Below are positions 50,140-62,939 of a DNA stretch of 64,000 nt, in pieces. The stretch comes from Nymphaea colorata. Lineage: Eukaryota > Streptophyta > Magnoliopsida > Nymphaeales > Nymphaeaceae. A model generated the notes under the pieces. The model ran no database searches and was not told the origin of the DNA. It was given only the letters and a program-made list of their open reading frames with translations. The DNA lies in NCBI RefSeq assembly GCF_008831285.2, contig NC_045139.1:16536354-16600353 (forward strand), in the 5' to 3' direction. Each line of letters starts with the position of its first letter. Within the stretch, counting starts at the first letter, position 1. The position numbers and the translations under genes are program-made.

Positions 50140-51830
50140 GTTCTGCTTCAAGTGCACCAGAATATTACTGCTAAGCTTTGTATAAGAGCTCTGTCCTGCC
50201 AATGTGGTCTTCCAACCAACCAAGAATTTAACCTGTTATTTGGGGGATCTTCTGATCAAGCAACCTCGCTGCACAACAATTGTTCTGCTCATCTGATAAT
50301 GGCGACTAGTAAATGAGGTTGGGCATGGCCGGCCGGCCCAGCGCCTGATGACACTGGAAAAGGTCAGCCCAGCTGCCCCTTGCCAGCCGCCTGGACCTGG
50401 TCGGGTCCCTGGTACCTAGCCTGGTCAGACACATCCTAGCCCAGAGCCTCAAATGGGGGCCAAGCCTGGCCCAACCCACGTTGGTACCTCACCGGCCCGT
50501 TGCCCACTCTTATATGTAGACAGTACCAGGGGTGAAAGCATGTTTAAGATTGAACCTCACCAGTAGTATGTCTCTTGCCGTAAGCTTAAGGCTGTTTGGT
50601 GGAAATAAGAGCTTTCAACAGCTTAGCATCAGCCGGCGCTGGCGACGGCGACGGCCGAAGTTCTCCCTGGTTACATGGAAAACTAAAGCGTCTGCGGTAC
50701 AACAAGGAGCTAATAGTCTCAAGCTTTTCTAAATAGTTGCGTTCTGAGTTTGGTAAGCCCCAGATTTCCTGATGCTTGATTGGTTACGTTAAAAATCATT
50801 CTTCAATACTTTTCAATGTTAATCCTGCCTGCTGCAGAGAACAGTACAATGAAAAATTCGTCGAGAGTTGCGTTTATGCTTTTTTTTTTTACGGCAAAAT
50901 TTGACCAGAAAAGCCTTCTGTTCTCTTTCACTTTCTAGTTTTCAAATAACGTCTCAGCTTCCATCATTTGTTCTTGAGTCGACGAATCATTTACAAATTC
51001 CATAAAGGTAAAATACAATACTGCATGGAGATCTAATTAGCTGCTAGCCTACTTGCTCATGTCTGGTGAGGAATTAAGACAGTTCATCCATAAAAAGGTA
51101 TCCGGATTGAGACCAAAAAAGCACGTTTACAATAAAATTTTTTGTTTTTGTATTTTATGTTATCCTGCTGCCTTTATAAATTATAAAAAGCTGGAGCTTC
51201 CATCCTTCACCTGTGGTCTACGGCTGCTTCTTTTGGTGCTTCAAGGTGCTGTTCTTAATGTGCTTGAACATGTGCATCGATGACCACATCCTTCCTCCCA
51301 CTCTTTTTTTGCAACACACGGGGTTGACAGCCGCAAATCAATCAGATGGGGTTTTCTTTTCTAAGAAAAAGACTATAATATTGTTTCATGAATCTGCTTC
51401 AATTTTTGGAGTATATTATTGTTTTGATTGTCTGACCTACTTGAAGAGGTGTTGAATAGAGTTTTGCAACCGCTCCAGAGAGTCAGGATCGGTTTACTTG
51501 GTTTCCTTTGACTTATGCCCACGACAAAAATATTACACACATATCATAATTCAGCTAAATGAATGACAATTGTTAGAGGATAAGCACTTAAACATGTTTT
51601 AGGTTAAGTTCTTTTTATGAAAATTTGGGATTTTTCTACAATCAAAATTTTTATGTTATATGAGCCATTTAGTTTTACTTATTATAAAAATACGATTAAG
51701 TTAAAAAAATGATTTAACTTAATATATGTTTTCCAACTACTATATCACCCAAAAAACAAAAACTCCTCAATCATTGCATTTAAGAACTCTGGTTTTTATC
51801 CCTACCCTAATAATCTGAAATCTACCAATT
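49156..51830. other. Region downstream of the ARM gene
   Basis: The first few hundred bases are its 3' untranslated region. It also has (CT)n at about 50108-50135 and a GC-rich inverted-repeat segment at 50318-50508. No coding region is supported; the 95- and 80-codon open frames at 49450-49821 overlap on opposite strands and resemble nothing. Confidence 0.55.
50318..50508. mobile_element. GC-rich inverted-repeat segment, probable non-autonomous element
   Basis: An abrupt island of about 190 GC-rich bases in AT-rich DNA, starting gttgggcatggccggccgg and ending accggcccgttgcccactc, whose reverse complement is gagtgggcaacgggccggt. Inside are repeated cctggcc/ggccagg and ggtacc words. No matching target duplication was found at the edges. 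It resembles dispersed GC-rich plant repeats with gtgggca termini. Confidence 0.4.
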
Positions 51831-51842
51831 ACTATATATATA

Positions 51843-51890
<48 letters not shown>

Positions 51891-52149
51891 TGATAAAAAC
51901 CAGACCCTTGTCTTAAGAATGAGTTGATGCACAACATATATTGAGTTGATCACTTGTTATTTTTAATGGTGTTTTTATAATAAGAAAAAATGAACGGCCT
52001 CCATGACATGATAATAAAAAAATCAACATTTTTCATTAAAACAACTTGAATCAAATCATATTTTATTTCAAATAGTATTTATAAATATATTAAGATGCTT
52101 ATATTGTTTTTAAAATAATTTTTGAACAAAATTCAATGGGTCTGGTCTT

Positions 52150-52212
52150 CAACCGATCAGGTTGGGTGGCGTGTTGTAACCACGTCTTCAGTTCGAGACC
52201 TAGGCCAAGTGA
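52150..52212 (+). repeat. tRNA-like SINE head (candidate)
   Basis: The stretch gttgggtggcgtgttg followed about 25 bases later by agttcgagacc resembles the A and B boxes of RNA polymerase III promoters found at the 5' ends of plant SINEs. It runs directly into the TA-rich minisatellite. No full-length body or target duplication was recognised, and no tRNA fold is evident. Confidence 0.25.
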
Positions 52213-52257
52213 ACGGATTATTGTACCTCCCTCTTCGCCACCCTTCTCTTTCTTTTT

Positions 52258-52291
<34 letters not shown>

Positions 52292-52327
52292 AAAATCCTT
52301 TAATTAACGTGTATGGAATTCCTTCCA

Positions 52328-52411
<84 letters not shown>

Positions 52412-52445
52412 AAAATCCTTTAATTAACGTGTACGGAATTCCTTC

Positions 52446-52491
<46 letters not shown>

Positions 52492-52530
52492 AAAATCCTT
52501 TAATTAACGTGTATGGAATTCCTTCCAACA
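52258..52530. repeat. Compound minisatellite: (TA)n plus 43-45-bp unit, three copies
   Basis: A unit reading aataaaaatcctttaatt and then aacgtgtatggaattcct, ending tccaaca, occurs at 52288-52330, 52406-52450 and 52486-52530, each preceded by a TA run of different length (about 30, 76 and 36 bases). Copy 2 has one substitution (gtacgg). The near-identity of the units and the variable TA spacers point to very recent expansion. Confidence 0.9.
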
Positions 52531-53732
52531 TTTTTTTCTTCACCTTACTCTCTCACCTACTCTTCTTTTTTTTTTTTCTTATCTGTCTTCTTCAGAACTA
52601 TCTTTTTCATTCCAATAATACTGAAACTAAAATTTTAGTCCTTTTCTATCTCTACCAATCTTAGAGTGGAGAATATCATCATAAAAAGAAAATTAAAGAA
52701 GGAAGATAAATAAAAAGGTAAGTGCGAGAGCGAGAAAAAAAGGTCAGGTTGAACCTATTTTCCATATATATATATGTATATATTAGAAAAATATGTGCAT
52801 TAATACAGAAGAATAACGTGTGCATTAAGCTTAGATAATAAGTGGTTAATCTCTTTGCTTGTTGGTCACAACTTCGCATGCATAAATTAAAATATCTCCT
52901 TATTAAAAATTCAATAAAGACGAAGACAAAAATAGCATGAACACACAACTAAAGGGATAAACACGTCATTGTGATATATATATACATATAGAGAGAGAGA
53001 GAGAGAGAGAGAGATTGGTGAATGAGAGACTGCTTGAGTAAGAGACAAAAGCCAGACCACTTAAATTTGTTTCGAAAATTATTATAAACAAAGCATAAAC
53101 ATCATATTATATTCATAAACACTAATTTAATATAAATCATGTTTTAGATCCAGTTACTTTTTGGTAAAAGTTTGATTTTTCTACTATTACAATTTTGATA
53201 CTATAAAAGCCATTCATTTCTCATTATTAAAAAACAGTATTAATGTAAAAAAAAAAACTACTTAATACATCTTCCTCGTCAAAGCCTCTTAAGTTCCTAT
53301 TTATGACGTTAAATCACAAAGCAAACTCTTTAATAATTATTTTTATGAGTAATTCTTGTCCCCTGCCCATGTAGTGTGGTATATATATATATAGTCATAG
53401 AAAACACGTTTTTTTTAAAAATATGATAAATTAAATGACCGTTTAAAACTTTAAAAAACACTTTTTTTTTTAAAACATGTTAAAATTGGAAGAACGAGTG
53501 TTTTCATTTTTTTATTTTTTCAAAATTTTTAATGTCAAATACTTTTTTTTTATTTTTTATTTGTAGCAAATCTACTTATCTTTTGATGTTTGTATTATTA
53601 GTTTTTCACTTATTTTATTTTTTCTCTATTTTTTTAAAATTTTAAAAATTTATCATATTTTTTAGTTTTTTCAAGCTCGTCGTATTATACTCGAGAAAAA
53701 TCTCGTCATTTAAAATTCTGAAAAGTTATTTG

Positions 53733-53772
<40 letters not shown>

Positions 53773-55240
53773 ATGTATGAAATTACATTTTTGTGAGTGA
53801 AAAAGGTTAAGCATGTAAAACTCTATCCAATTTAATTTACATATATGATTTTCATAATTTTTAATAACATAACTCTATAAGAAACGATGCAGGAAAAGGT
53901 GAGGTAGCTGAATTAATACTTTGTGTTTGTGTGGTTGAAGAACGCAAGAAGGAGCAGTAGGGTGCAGTCCTGACTGATCCATATGAGAGGGCTGACAACT
54001 GGTTCCTTCCTTCTCCATTAATAGCCCTCTCGACAGAGGCATAGTTCGCAATAGTCCAATTAGCTAACTAAAACCGAGGCGCGTCAATTGCTCGGCACGT
54101 GAACCCTCTTTTGTCCATAAGACTGGGCCAACCCACCCCACCCCTTCTAGGATCATCCGCTCTAAAAAAAATAAAAAATAAAAATAAAAGTCATAATAAT
54201 TCGAAGAAATATAAGAACTACCAATGTTTATATTTGATACATGTGACCGAACGCCGGTAACATGCTTTTTAAAAAATTGTTTATATTCAATTTACAACTT
54301 GCTTCTTCTTTTCTTGAAAACAACGGCGCTTTTTAAAAAACTGTTTGAGCAATTTTCGAAATTTTTTTAAACCCATATGGATCACATGTTTTTTTTAATA
54401 AAGTCATTTTACTGAGATGCCCATCTTTATAGTTTTCAACAAATATTTATTTAACTTGGACAGGGTGTGACTAAGTGTATTATTTGGATATTCCCTTTTG
54501 TAAGAGAATAATGCAAACGATACCAAACTAAGTGTCAACGAGATCAGGGTCATATTTTGGTCCGGGGGTAGATCGAAATAGTTCCCCTGCCTTTTCGAAT
54601 TCAATACTTTTAATTTAATTAGACCGAGGTTATTAGAATTGGTAAACCCATGATTTGGACTCGGATTGACCGACAACCGAGTCACTGACTCACTGGGTTA
54701 GCTCGGTCAAGTACTCAAACAACTATAATGTAAATCACTGCAGGTGAATCGAGCGAGTTAGCACGTGGCCGGACTTGTTGGCGGTCTCAGGCGAGTCCCG
54801 AGTCAACTCGATGAGTTTGCCAACTATGCTGGACCCACCCAACAACCTCGCCTAACCTCCGGTGCACAGTTAGCTCATAGCAGTAACCTTTTTTTTCAGT
54901 ATATCACCCCGACAAACCAATTTAAAAAAAAACAAATTAAAAACAAATTTTCATAAAATTGAAAACTTTTTTTTTTCGGTGTCATGTAAAGAAAACCATC
55001 AAATTAAGAGCCAAATTAAACATTTTTAATACTCACTAACAACTTGATCTAATAACTCATTCTCACCTGCATTATGGTAGAGGTGCTGCTTGTCACAAGG
55101 AGTTAAAATAACAAAAGAATAATAACGTGAATTTAACGAACGATAAACTGGCGTCACGAGAGTCGAACTCAAGACGGCTCGGCGTACCTAATCCCCTTTG
55201 TCGGAGTAAGAACAAAAACAAAAAAGCCAAAAAAGAAAAA

Positions 55241-57925
55241 AAAAAAATGGAAAGAATATGGGAAGGAGAGGAGGAAGCACAAAAACTGAGGGCGGGGGAG
55301 ACTGAAGGTGGAGAGTCTAGGAACCACAGAGTTAAGGAGCACGCCATCTCTCTCTCTCTCTCTCTTTATTTTCCTTCTCTCTTTCTACTTCTCGACTGTC
55401 TGTGCGTGCGTCTCTCTCTCTCTTCTGTGTCTACAGAGTTACAGAGGAAACCAAGGAGAAATGGAGTCATTGAATGATTTGCGTTTACTAAAATCTGACT
55501 AAAATAGAGGAAGGGGAGGAAAGAGAAAGAAGAAGGTGCCATCTTCGGCCGATTCTACAGGCATTCCCCCTGCCATTTGGTATTAAGTTCAAACGCAACG
55601 CAGCCCTCTTTCTACCCACCAGAGATTTAGGGGAGCCCCACAATCTCTCTCTCTGTGGCAAGCACCTTTTTCCTCGCTTGGCTGTCTTTGCTATCTTCTC
55701 GCTCTATTTTTAGGGTGGAAACACCCCAAACTAAGCTTTGCGCCCCCCTTCGTCTCCGTCCTTTCCCTGATTCTCTTCTTGCCATCTCTCTCTGTCATCG
55801 GATTGGCTTTGGACCGTCGTCGTCTCGCAAGGTACCGGCCGAATCACTGATCGGTAGGCCTATGATCTTTCTATGTGTTTTTCATTTTAATTTTCTCTCT
55901 TTCTTTGGTTGGCGGAGGGAGGGGACAGAGTAAGGGGGGGTGTTTTTTTTCAGAGAATTAGGCTCTTGGCGATGATCGCGTTGCATGGTCTCTGTGTTTT
56001 GGGGGTTTGTGGGTTACTGTTTTCTTTTCCGTTGTCGTTTCTTTACATCTTGGGGTGGGAATCGGTTCTCTGCTGGTAAGCGTCTGGTGGTGCATGGGTT
56101 GGAATGTGGTTTCTCCTGTTGTTTTTGCTCTGTACGCGATAGTGTTTTCTTCCTTTGAAAGTTTGAACCAGTCTTTTTTAATCTTTTTTTGGTTCCTTGG
56201 ATGGTTATTCGTGGGATTTTGCTTGTTGGTGGGTTGGGGATTGTTGACGAAGAGACTATTTCTTTGACATATTTTTTCCTGATTCTTTCTCACCGATTTG
56301 TGCCACCATTTCAGTGCATGCGAACCTCGAATCCTGAATGCATAGCTTTTTAGATTTTATTGGTAGCGAATATTTTTCAGAACTTTTTGTTTGGTTCGGG
56401 GACTGAGACCAGTGCTTCTTTGTGGTCTGGAACTTTCGTACTATATCAAAAGAAAAGCAGATGAATCTTCACTTGTTGTATGATTTACTGCAAACAAGCG
56501 GATAAGTTTAGTGACCGGATGGTCCGCCCCATATGTTAAGGGATGACTACAATCGGTAGTTTTTTGGTCCTGCATGTGTTCGCATTGTAATGGGCGTCTA
56601 TAATTTGACTTGGTTGGAGTGATGGTTCCAACACTGATGGCGAGGTTAATGCTTTGTTCTTCCTCTTGGAATTGATGGGGCCACACAAGCTGCGGTTCAC
56701 GTGGATTAATTCAATACTAATTGAAGAACCTTTTATGTGCTTGACGTACCATAGATCCTCTTGAAAGAGAGGATTGCCTTTTGGGAACAAACAGAAGTTG
56801 TGCATGGGCGCCATCAACTTGTAGTCGTGACCGTGGAATCGTATCATGCACATTTTTATAGCATGTAATATGTATAGTTCCCTTGTATGGCAATGCTTAT
56901 GACGATTGGAGGTGAGAACCCTAAGATGATTATTGTGACTGGAAAAAATCTTTTTGGTGCGTTAGATGACTAAAATATATCCAACACCAAGACCTTCGTT
57001 CTGTCATCTGGTCTCAAGTTTTAGCTTTGATGTATATGTATTCATCAAAGTTTGACATGGCTTACTGATGCCGCGGATGAGAACTGAGGTACCTGTGGAA
57101 AGAGTTTTAGTGCCATGCTAGTGAGATGGTGAACCTTTAGTCACCCTCCTACGTGTGGTTGCTGGTTTGCAGTTCTTGATTTGACTGGTGACAAATATCC
57201 AGGTTGGGGCTCAGTTTTCTTTGATTTGAACATAGATACTGTGAGTCCCTGAACTGTGTCATTTGTTAGATATACAGTACATGTTCTCCTTTGAAAGAAT
57301 TGAACATAGTATACTTTAGGACCTCACTTTCTTTGTTTATTGGGATAAGTTGGTCAAGTTGCATTTTCTTTGTTATAGAATTTCGGAAAAAGTTTATGGA
57401 GCAAATGAGGTTCTGTTTCATCTTCTGGTATTTTTTTTGTTCCTATTATTCCATATGATGAGGGGTATCTGCAATTCCTGGGTTGACAAGGACTCTATGC
57501 ATATGGCATTCTCAGAAGGTGCTTAATCTTCATATTCTTTTTGTTATGTTGTCACAAAAAGTGTTATAGTTGGATTTTCCTTGAGGTTATGTCTTATTTA
57601 GGATAGTGTTTTGGATGCACTATCATGTTGGAAAGTGTTGGCTGGCCCTTTATAAGCCTATGGTTGATTTGCAAAGGCTTGTGGTGATGAATAGTGAAGA
57701 AGTTAAATTGTGTGAGTGTTGCTGTTTGACATTGTGTGAGTGTTGCTGTTTGACATTGTTACTTGGGTTCCTTCTTGACCCAGTAAGATATTTCAATCTA
57801 TGGTAATTTTGTTTTACTTTTTTGGGTCTTGTTGATGGAATTGCATATATATTGTCTTTGCCTCGTTGTCCCATATGATAAATACTCACACTTATTTGTG
57901 CTGGTAATTTGGACAGTAATACTTA
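55241..57925 (+). promoter_or_regulatory. Promoter, leader exon and leader intron of the DUF789 gene
   Basis: CT-rich leader-like sequence occupies about 55340-55830. A donor (cgcaag|gtacc) follows at 55832, and an acceptor (ggacag) ends at 57916, ten bases before the start codon, implying a leader intron of about 2.1 kb. An exact 24-bp tandem duplication (ttgtgtgagtgttgctgttt core) lies inside it at 57708-57756. No other gene is supported; the 111-codon minus and 86-codon plus frames near 56 kb overlap each other and show no family. Confidence 0.45.
57708..57756. repeat. 24-bp tandem duplication
   Basis: The unit ttgtgtgagtgttgctgttt plus gaca is present twice with a period of 24 bases and no mismatch, in the presumed leader intron of the DUF789 gene. 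Confidence 0.85.
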
Positions 57926-60900
57926 ATGATGCAGTGGGCCCTTGCAAGAACGAACAGAAATAGTATGAAAAATGCTGATGGAGGAGCCTGTATGACATCT
58001 AACAAGTCTGTTGCACTAAATAGTTGCAATACCGGTTCAAAGGTTGTGCATTTTAATTGGACTTTTTCTTTTCTCTGGAACCGGCAGGGTCTAATTTCAA
58101 AGTTCTCAGGGTCTAACTTGATCATAACTTCACAATTGATTTCAGGATCACGAAGTTGCAGCCATAACGCTGAACGGTTCACATAGGTGAGGCTGCAATT
58201 CTTTTTCTCAGAGGTGGAGCTTATTTCTTGAAGCTATTCTTCATTGCTTGATTTTTTTGGTGACCTGTTTCATGTTTCTTTTTCTTGTTTGGATGGCATG
58301 CAAAGTTCTTTTAGCTCTATATTTACTGGTTTCACTTTCTTGGCTGTGTTCTCATGCAAAGGAATATATACAGACTATTCTTGTTTTGTAATTTATTTTG
58401 CTGAAATGAGCGGACTGCTTTCCTTGTTGTTGTTTATTATTTCCTTGTACCATTTTAGTGGCAAAGCATGTCTCGACCTATGTCAAACAAGCGCAGAATG
58501 TCCTTGTGGATACTGCATTTTTTCAGAAAATTATGGGTGCAGATGCTGCAAGGCTATATATATTTGTGTGTGTGTGAGTTATGAGATTCTCCACAAACTA
58601 CAAAATTAACAAGCTATGGTTCTATCAATGATTCAACAACGAAGAAAGCAAATTATCAGTTGCTGCGCCCCTGTCATGTCAACTTGGGTGCAGAGACTGT
58701 TTTGGAGTCCGTGTAGCTTAGATCTCTATTTTGATGTCTGCTCTCTCTGTCTCTCCTGTTTAACATCAGTGTCTTAGAACCTCTAACTTTGAGATTTATT
58801 AGCCTATCCACTTACTTGTGCTGTTTAGGTTCATTTCATCTCTGTTTATTCAAAGGAGCAAATGAAGGCAACTGCATTACTGTGTTCATACTTTCCCCTG
58901 TTGTATGCATTTAGATTTAGAACTTTTGAGTCTCTTTACCGACATGGAATATGTAATTCATTTTCTGCAAAAGGAAATACGTTTCTCAGTTTTTTAGTTG
59001 AATCATTATTACACTACACTGCTTTTGGGCTTTCAGGTATATCTTTGTCACATTTGTTGCCCTTCCACTTGACGAGCGTTGCAAAATTGTAGCTCCCTTT
59101 CTTCTTCCAGTGCGTGGTTCTGATCCGATAAACCACTTGGCTCCTGAAGCACATGGGAAGATGGATAGCTTGGAGCCACTTCCATCGAATATCTTATTCC
59201 AGGTTGACCTTCGAAGGACCCATCTTATTGATCATGCATTTTCTGCAAAGCCATTTACCCCCAACCATTTCTCAAGGTCAAATTTTATTGGTCAAGTTCG
59301 AAACCGAGTTGCAGCAAAACTTCAAAACAAGGTTACCAAACGGTCTGCTGATTGTTGGCAAAAGATTGCTGAATCATCAAATGTTTCTTCTGGTTTGTCT
59401 GACCCATATAGTTCTAGCACATCTGACTCAAGCAATCAGGTTAAGGATATTACAAAAGTAGAGAAACATGGAAGGAGTTCGCGGAAGAAGCCCAAGAGAA
59501 AAGGGAAACGTAACAAAAAGTATTCGGAGATCATTTCATCAGTGCCCATTGAAGAGGAAGGTGTCAAGGAAATGAGCCCTTGTGATGCTGGTGATGCAGA
59601 TTGTGCAAGTTCAAACTGTTTGATGGTTAAGTTGCTAAGCACAAAAGAACATGCATTGAAGGATGCTTTGGTAAATGAAGGTGAGAGTACTAAGCTTTTG
59701 TCTTTTGAAGCTTGTTCTGCAACTTCAAAAGTAAGTTCTCTGGAGGAATCTAGCATAACTGAAGAATCTTCTGCATCCATAGCTGAAGATGTAGCTGCGG
59801 AAGTTTTGACTGAGAACAACATAAGAGGGGAAAGAAACTCTAGTAATAGTGCGACAAGTATTTCAGGATCAACTCAATCTACTAATCAGGATGGATTAGA
59901 TGTAAAATCTGCTGAGAGGAAAAATAGTCATTGTGACGTATCTGTTGGAAGTATCACAGATGGGCATGACGCTTCCATTTCAGACCCATCATTTGATGGA
60001 TGGAACAGTGAAGAAAGTCTTAGTGGCAACAATGACATAAATAACAGACTAGCCAGCAAGGAGGAACATGAGATAAGTCCCTCAGACTGTGGGGTGGTTT
60101 CAGATGGCAGTAACTGTAGCACCACTTCTCATAGCTTACCTCTTGGAATTGGAAACTTATCTCATGAAAAATCATGTGATTCGAGTCAAGATGTGCCTGA
60201 AAACTTGCATGGTGCTTCTGGGGACTGTTCAAATATTTCTACGGACAATGCCGACAGAATCAAGTGTAGCAGTGGCAACTGTAGCAGCACAAATGAACAT
60301 GAATTTATTCCAAGCAGGAAGTCAAGGCGAGCCAACAAATCAGTTCAGAGTTCTAGTGGAATAGCTAGTAGATCTAGTGGTTATGCAAATGCACATGGCC
60401 GAACTGGGAAGGAGAATAACCACACTGTCTGGCAGAAGGTATTAAGAAGTTCAAGTAATGAAGGTGTTCCAAAAAGTATTAATTGTGGTCAGTTTCCACA
60501 AGATGTTGCTTGTGAGAGTACATCTTCACGCATTAGGTATGATTTGGGCCAAAGAAGAAGTAAACAAGAAAGATCAGGGCAATGCGGATCTCTATATGAA
60601 ATATCTGCCCAAGAAAGTTCTGAGAAGGCTGTTTTACATGCTGGTGATTCTGAATCATCATTCTTGAAGGAGGATCATGTGTCAAAGAATAAAAATTCTG
60701 AAAAGCTGAACGCAGGATTAAATGTAGGATTGAAAATACAACAGAGCTACCAGCCAAGAAAAAGTCTTCCCGACAGAAGTGGCTTAATTAGGGCTTCTAA
60801 GAAAAAACCTTTTCGTGCTGGGGCAGCAGAAGTTTCACAGCAATATGTTCACCACAGAAGCCCCAATTCTGCTACTACATATTCTCATTATGTTCCCTGC

Positions 60901-62901
60901 TTAAAGACAGATATTGGCAAAGCAGAAGTAATTGATTCATACAATTCATTCAATGCACAAAACTCGCAAACAGACTCTGCTGCAGGATTCACTCTGGGGG
61001 AAACTTCCCATTCAACAGAGCAAGCATTTGATCATGGAGTAAAATTAGACAGTGGGACAAAAGTCAGCCAAGGACTTCTGCAATCTGGTGACTTGGATCC
61101 TGTCGATATATACCAGGGGCATACATCTAAAACAAGCAACATACTGCAGCTTTATGATGATAATGGACCAGAGATCAAGCTGGAAGACACAAATGTCTAT
61201 CGGGAGCCGGGAGTGGTCTCACAATCATATGATTATATTTCTTCTACTCATGCTGGGTTGGGAAACTTTGTCACCAGCAATTCAAGTCTTGCATCTTCAA
61301 ACAACTTAGAGGAGTCCGATAAGTCAAGTAATCATACACCAAGCATTTGCAGAGTAGATGACAAAAGCATACTGGCTAAAAGGAATGCATATGTGGGCAT
61401 TTCTCCAGATTGTCAAGGGAGATCTGTATCAGAAGGTGCTCTTGGTGAAATGGTAGAAGCTGTACAGGATGCATATATGGTCCAACTTGAATCCGAAGAC
61501 CATCAATTAGCAACAGGCAGTCACCTTGCTGAGTTTGAGGGAGTCCTGTATGCTGCCTCTCCTATGTTATCAACATCTCAAGCCGGTAAGGATGGGGTTT
61601 CCTTGTGCAATGAGCTATCTAGGGAGTTTGTGTGTAAGCACCAGGTTTCTGATTATACCTTGAGAACACTATGGCATTGGTATGAAGAACCTGGGTGTTA
61701 TGGTCTGAAAGTGAAGGTAGAAGATTTCCAGAACTCCAGGAGACAGGGAGCTAAGGTTAATGAGTCTTGTGCATATTTTCTTCCTCTTCTTTCAGCAGTT
61801 CAATTATTTGGGTATTCTAGAGGTTCCTCGTCTTCTGATAGCCAGATTTCTAGTACTGAACCAACAGATACCCACAAAGATGAGGAGTCAACTAGTTTAA
61901 CTAAATTGTGGCGCTTGCCTATTCTGTCAATGCTTCTACCGAAGCCACTCAAGAATGTTGCTGCTGCTGCTGATGATGATGTGGTGTTGCCTACATGGCC
62001 ACAGTGCATGAATAAATCATCTGCATCTAACTATTGTGAAGGGCCCAATATTTTTGGGAAAAAAGAATCATGTGCAGCTTGTTCTGATGGTTCAGAGCTT
62101 CTTTTTGAGTATTTTGAGTCTGAGAGACCTCAGCAACGGAAGCCATTGTTTGAAAAGTATGGATTCTCATCTTTACAATTTTCTGTTCTCGAGTAATTTC
62201 AACTTTTGCTTTACAATGTGAAAAGAAAGGCCTCTTTGAGACCGCAGTATTACTGGAGAGTGATATGGCGACTCACTGGATATTCAGAACTTGAGACATT
62301 ATTAACATGTAGGATGTATCTTGGTTTCTAAGATGAGTAGAAGAATTGTCAGTTTATAATAATCTCCCAAACGTGGGGGTCAGGAACTAACATTTGGTTA
62401 CAGAAAGTTCTAAAATTTGGTTCATCTTTCAAAACATAGCATATTCATCTTGCTTGCTTACCATGTGGGCTCTTCTCCACCATATTTTGCAGAATAAAGG
62501 ATCTGGTAGAGGGTGATACATCGGCAAGTTCTCAAATGTATGGAGACCCGTCGCATCTGGTCAACTTGTCCTTGTGTGATCTCCATCCTGCATCGTGGTT
62601 AGTTCTTGATTTCTTTTTCTGGAACTTTCTTCTAGTGTTGTTTTGAATAAGACTGGGTTCAGCTGTCCTTGCTTTAGCTGCACCATAATAGGCAATCTTT
62701 TTCCTGAGAGAGTAAAAAAATGAGATTAGCTGGGAGAATGGCGATGTGATAATTTTTTCGTTCCAAGAAAAAGTATCCCCCAAAGATGTGGATATAGAAC
62801 AGTTAGTATAAAAAGCTCTTTATACAGATTTTATCTCAGAAAATGTAGCATTCTATGTCAAAAGTATGCATGTATTTTTAAATCTAAAATTCTCCCTCTC
62901 C

Positions 62902-62939
<38 letters not shown>

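Larger units (their letters stand above)
51831..55240. other. AT-rich gene-desert segment with microsatellites
   Basis: (TA)n at about 51833-51886, the compound minisatellite at 52258-52530, (GA)n at about 52990-53014, (TA)n at about 53741-53766, and many T/A runs. No gene seen. About 53930-54150 and 54540-54870 are less AT-rich (gagtcaactcgatgagtttg and similar) but carry no open frame of note. Confidence 0.55.

Noticed and set aside
59153-61309. Several 60-130-codon frames on both strands within the DUF789 exon
   Set aside because: Shadows of the 3.1-kb coding exon with no family resemblance.
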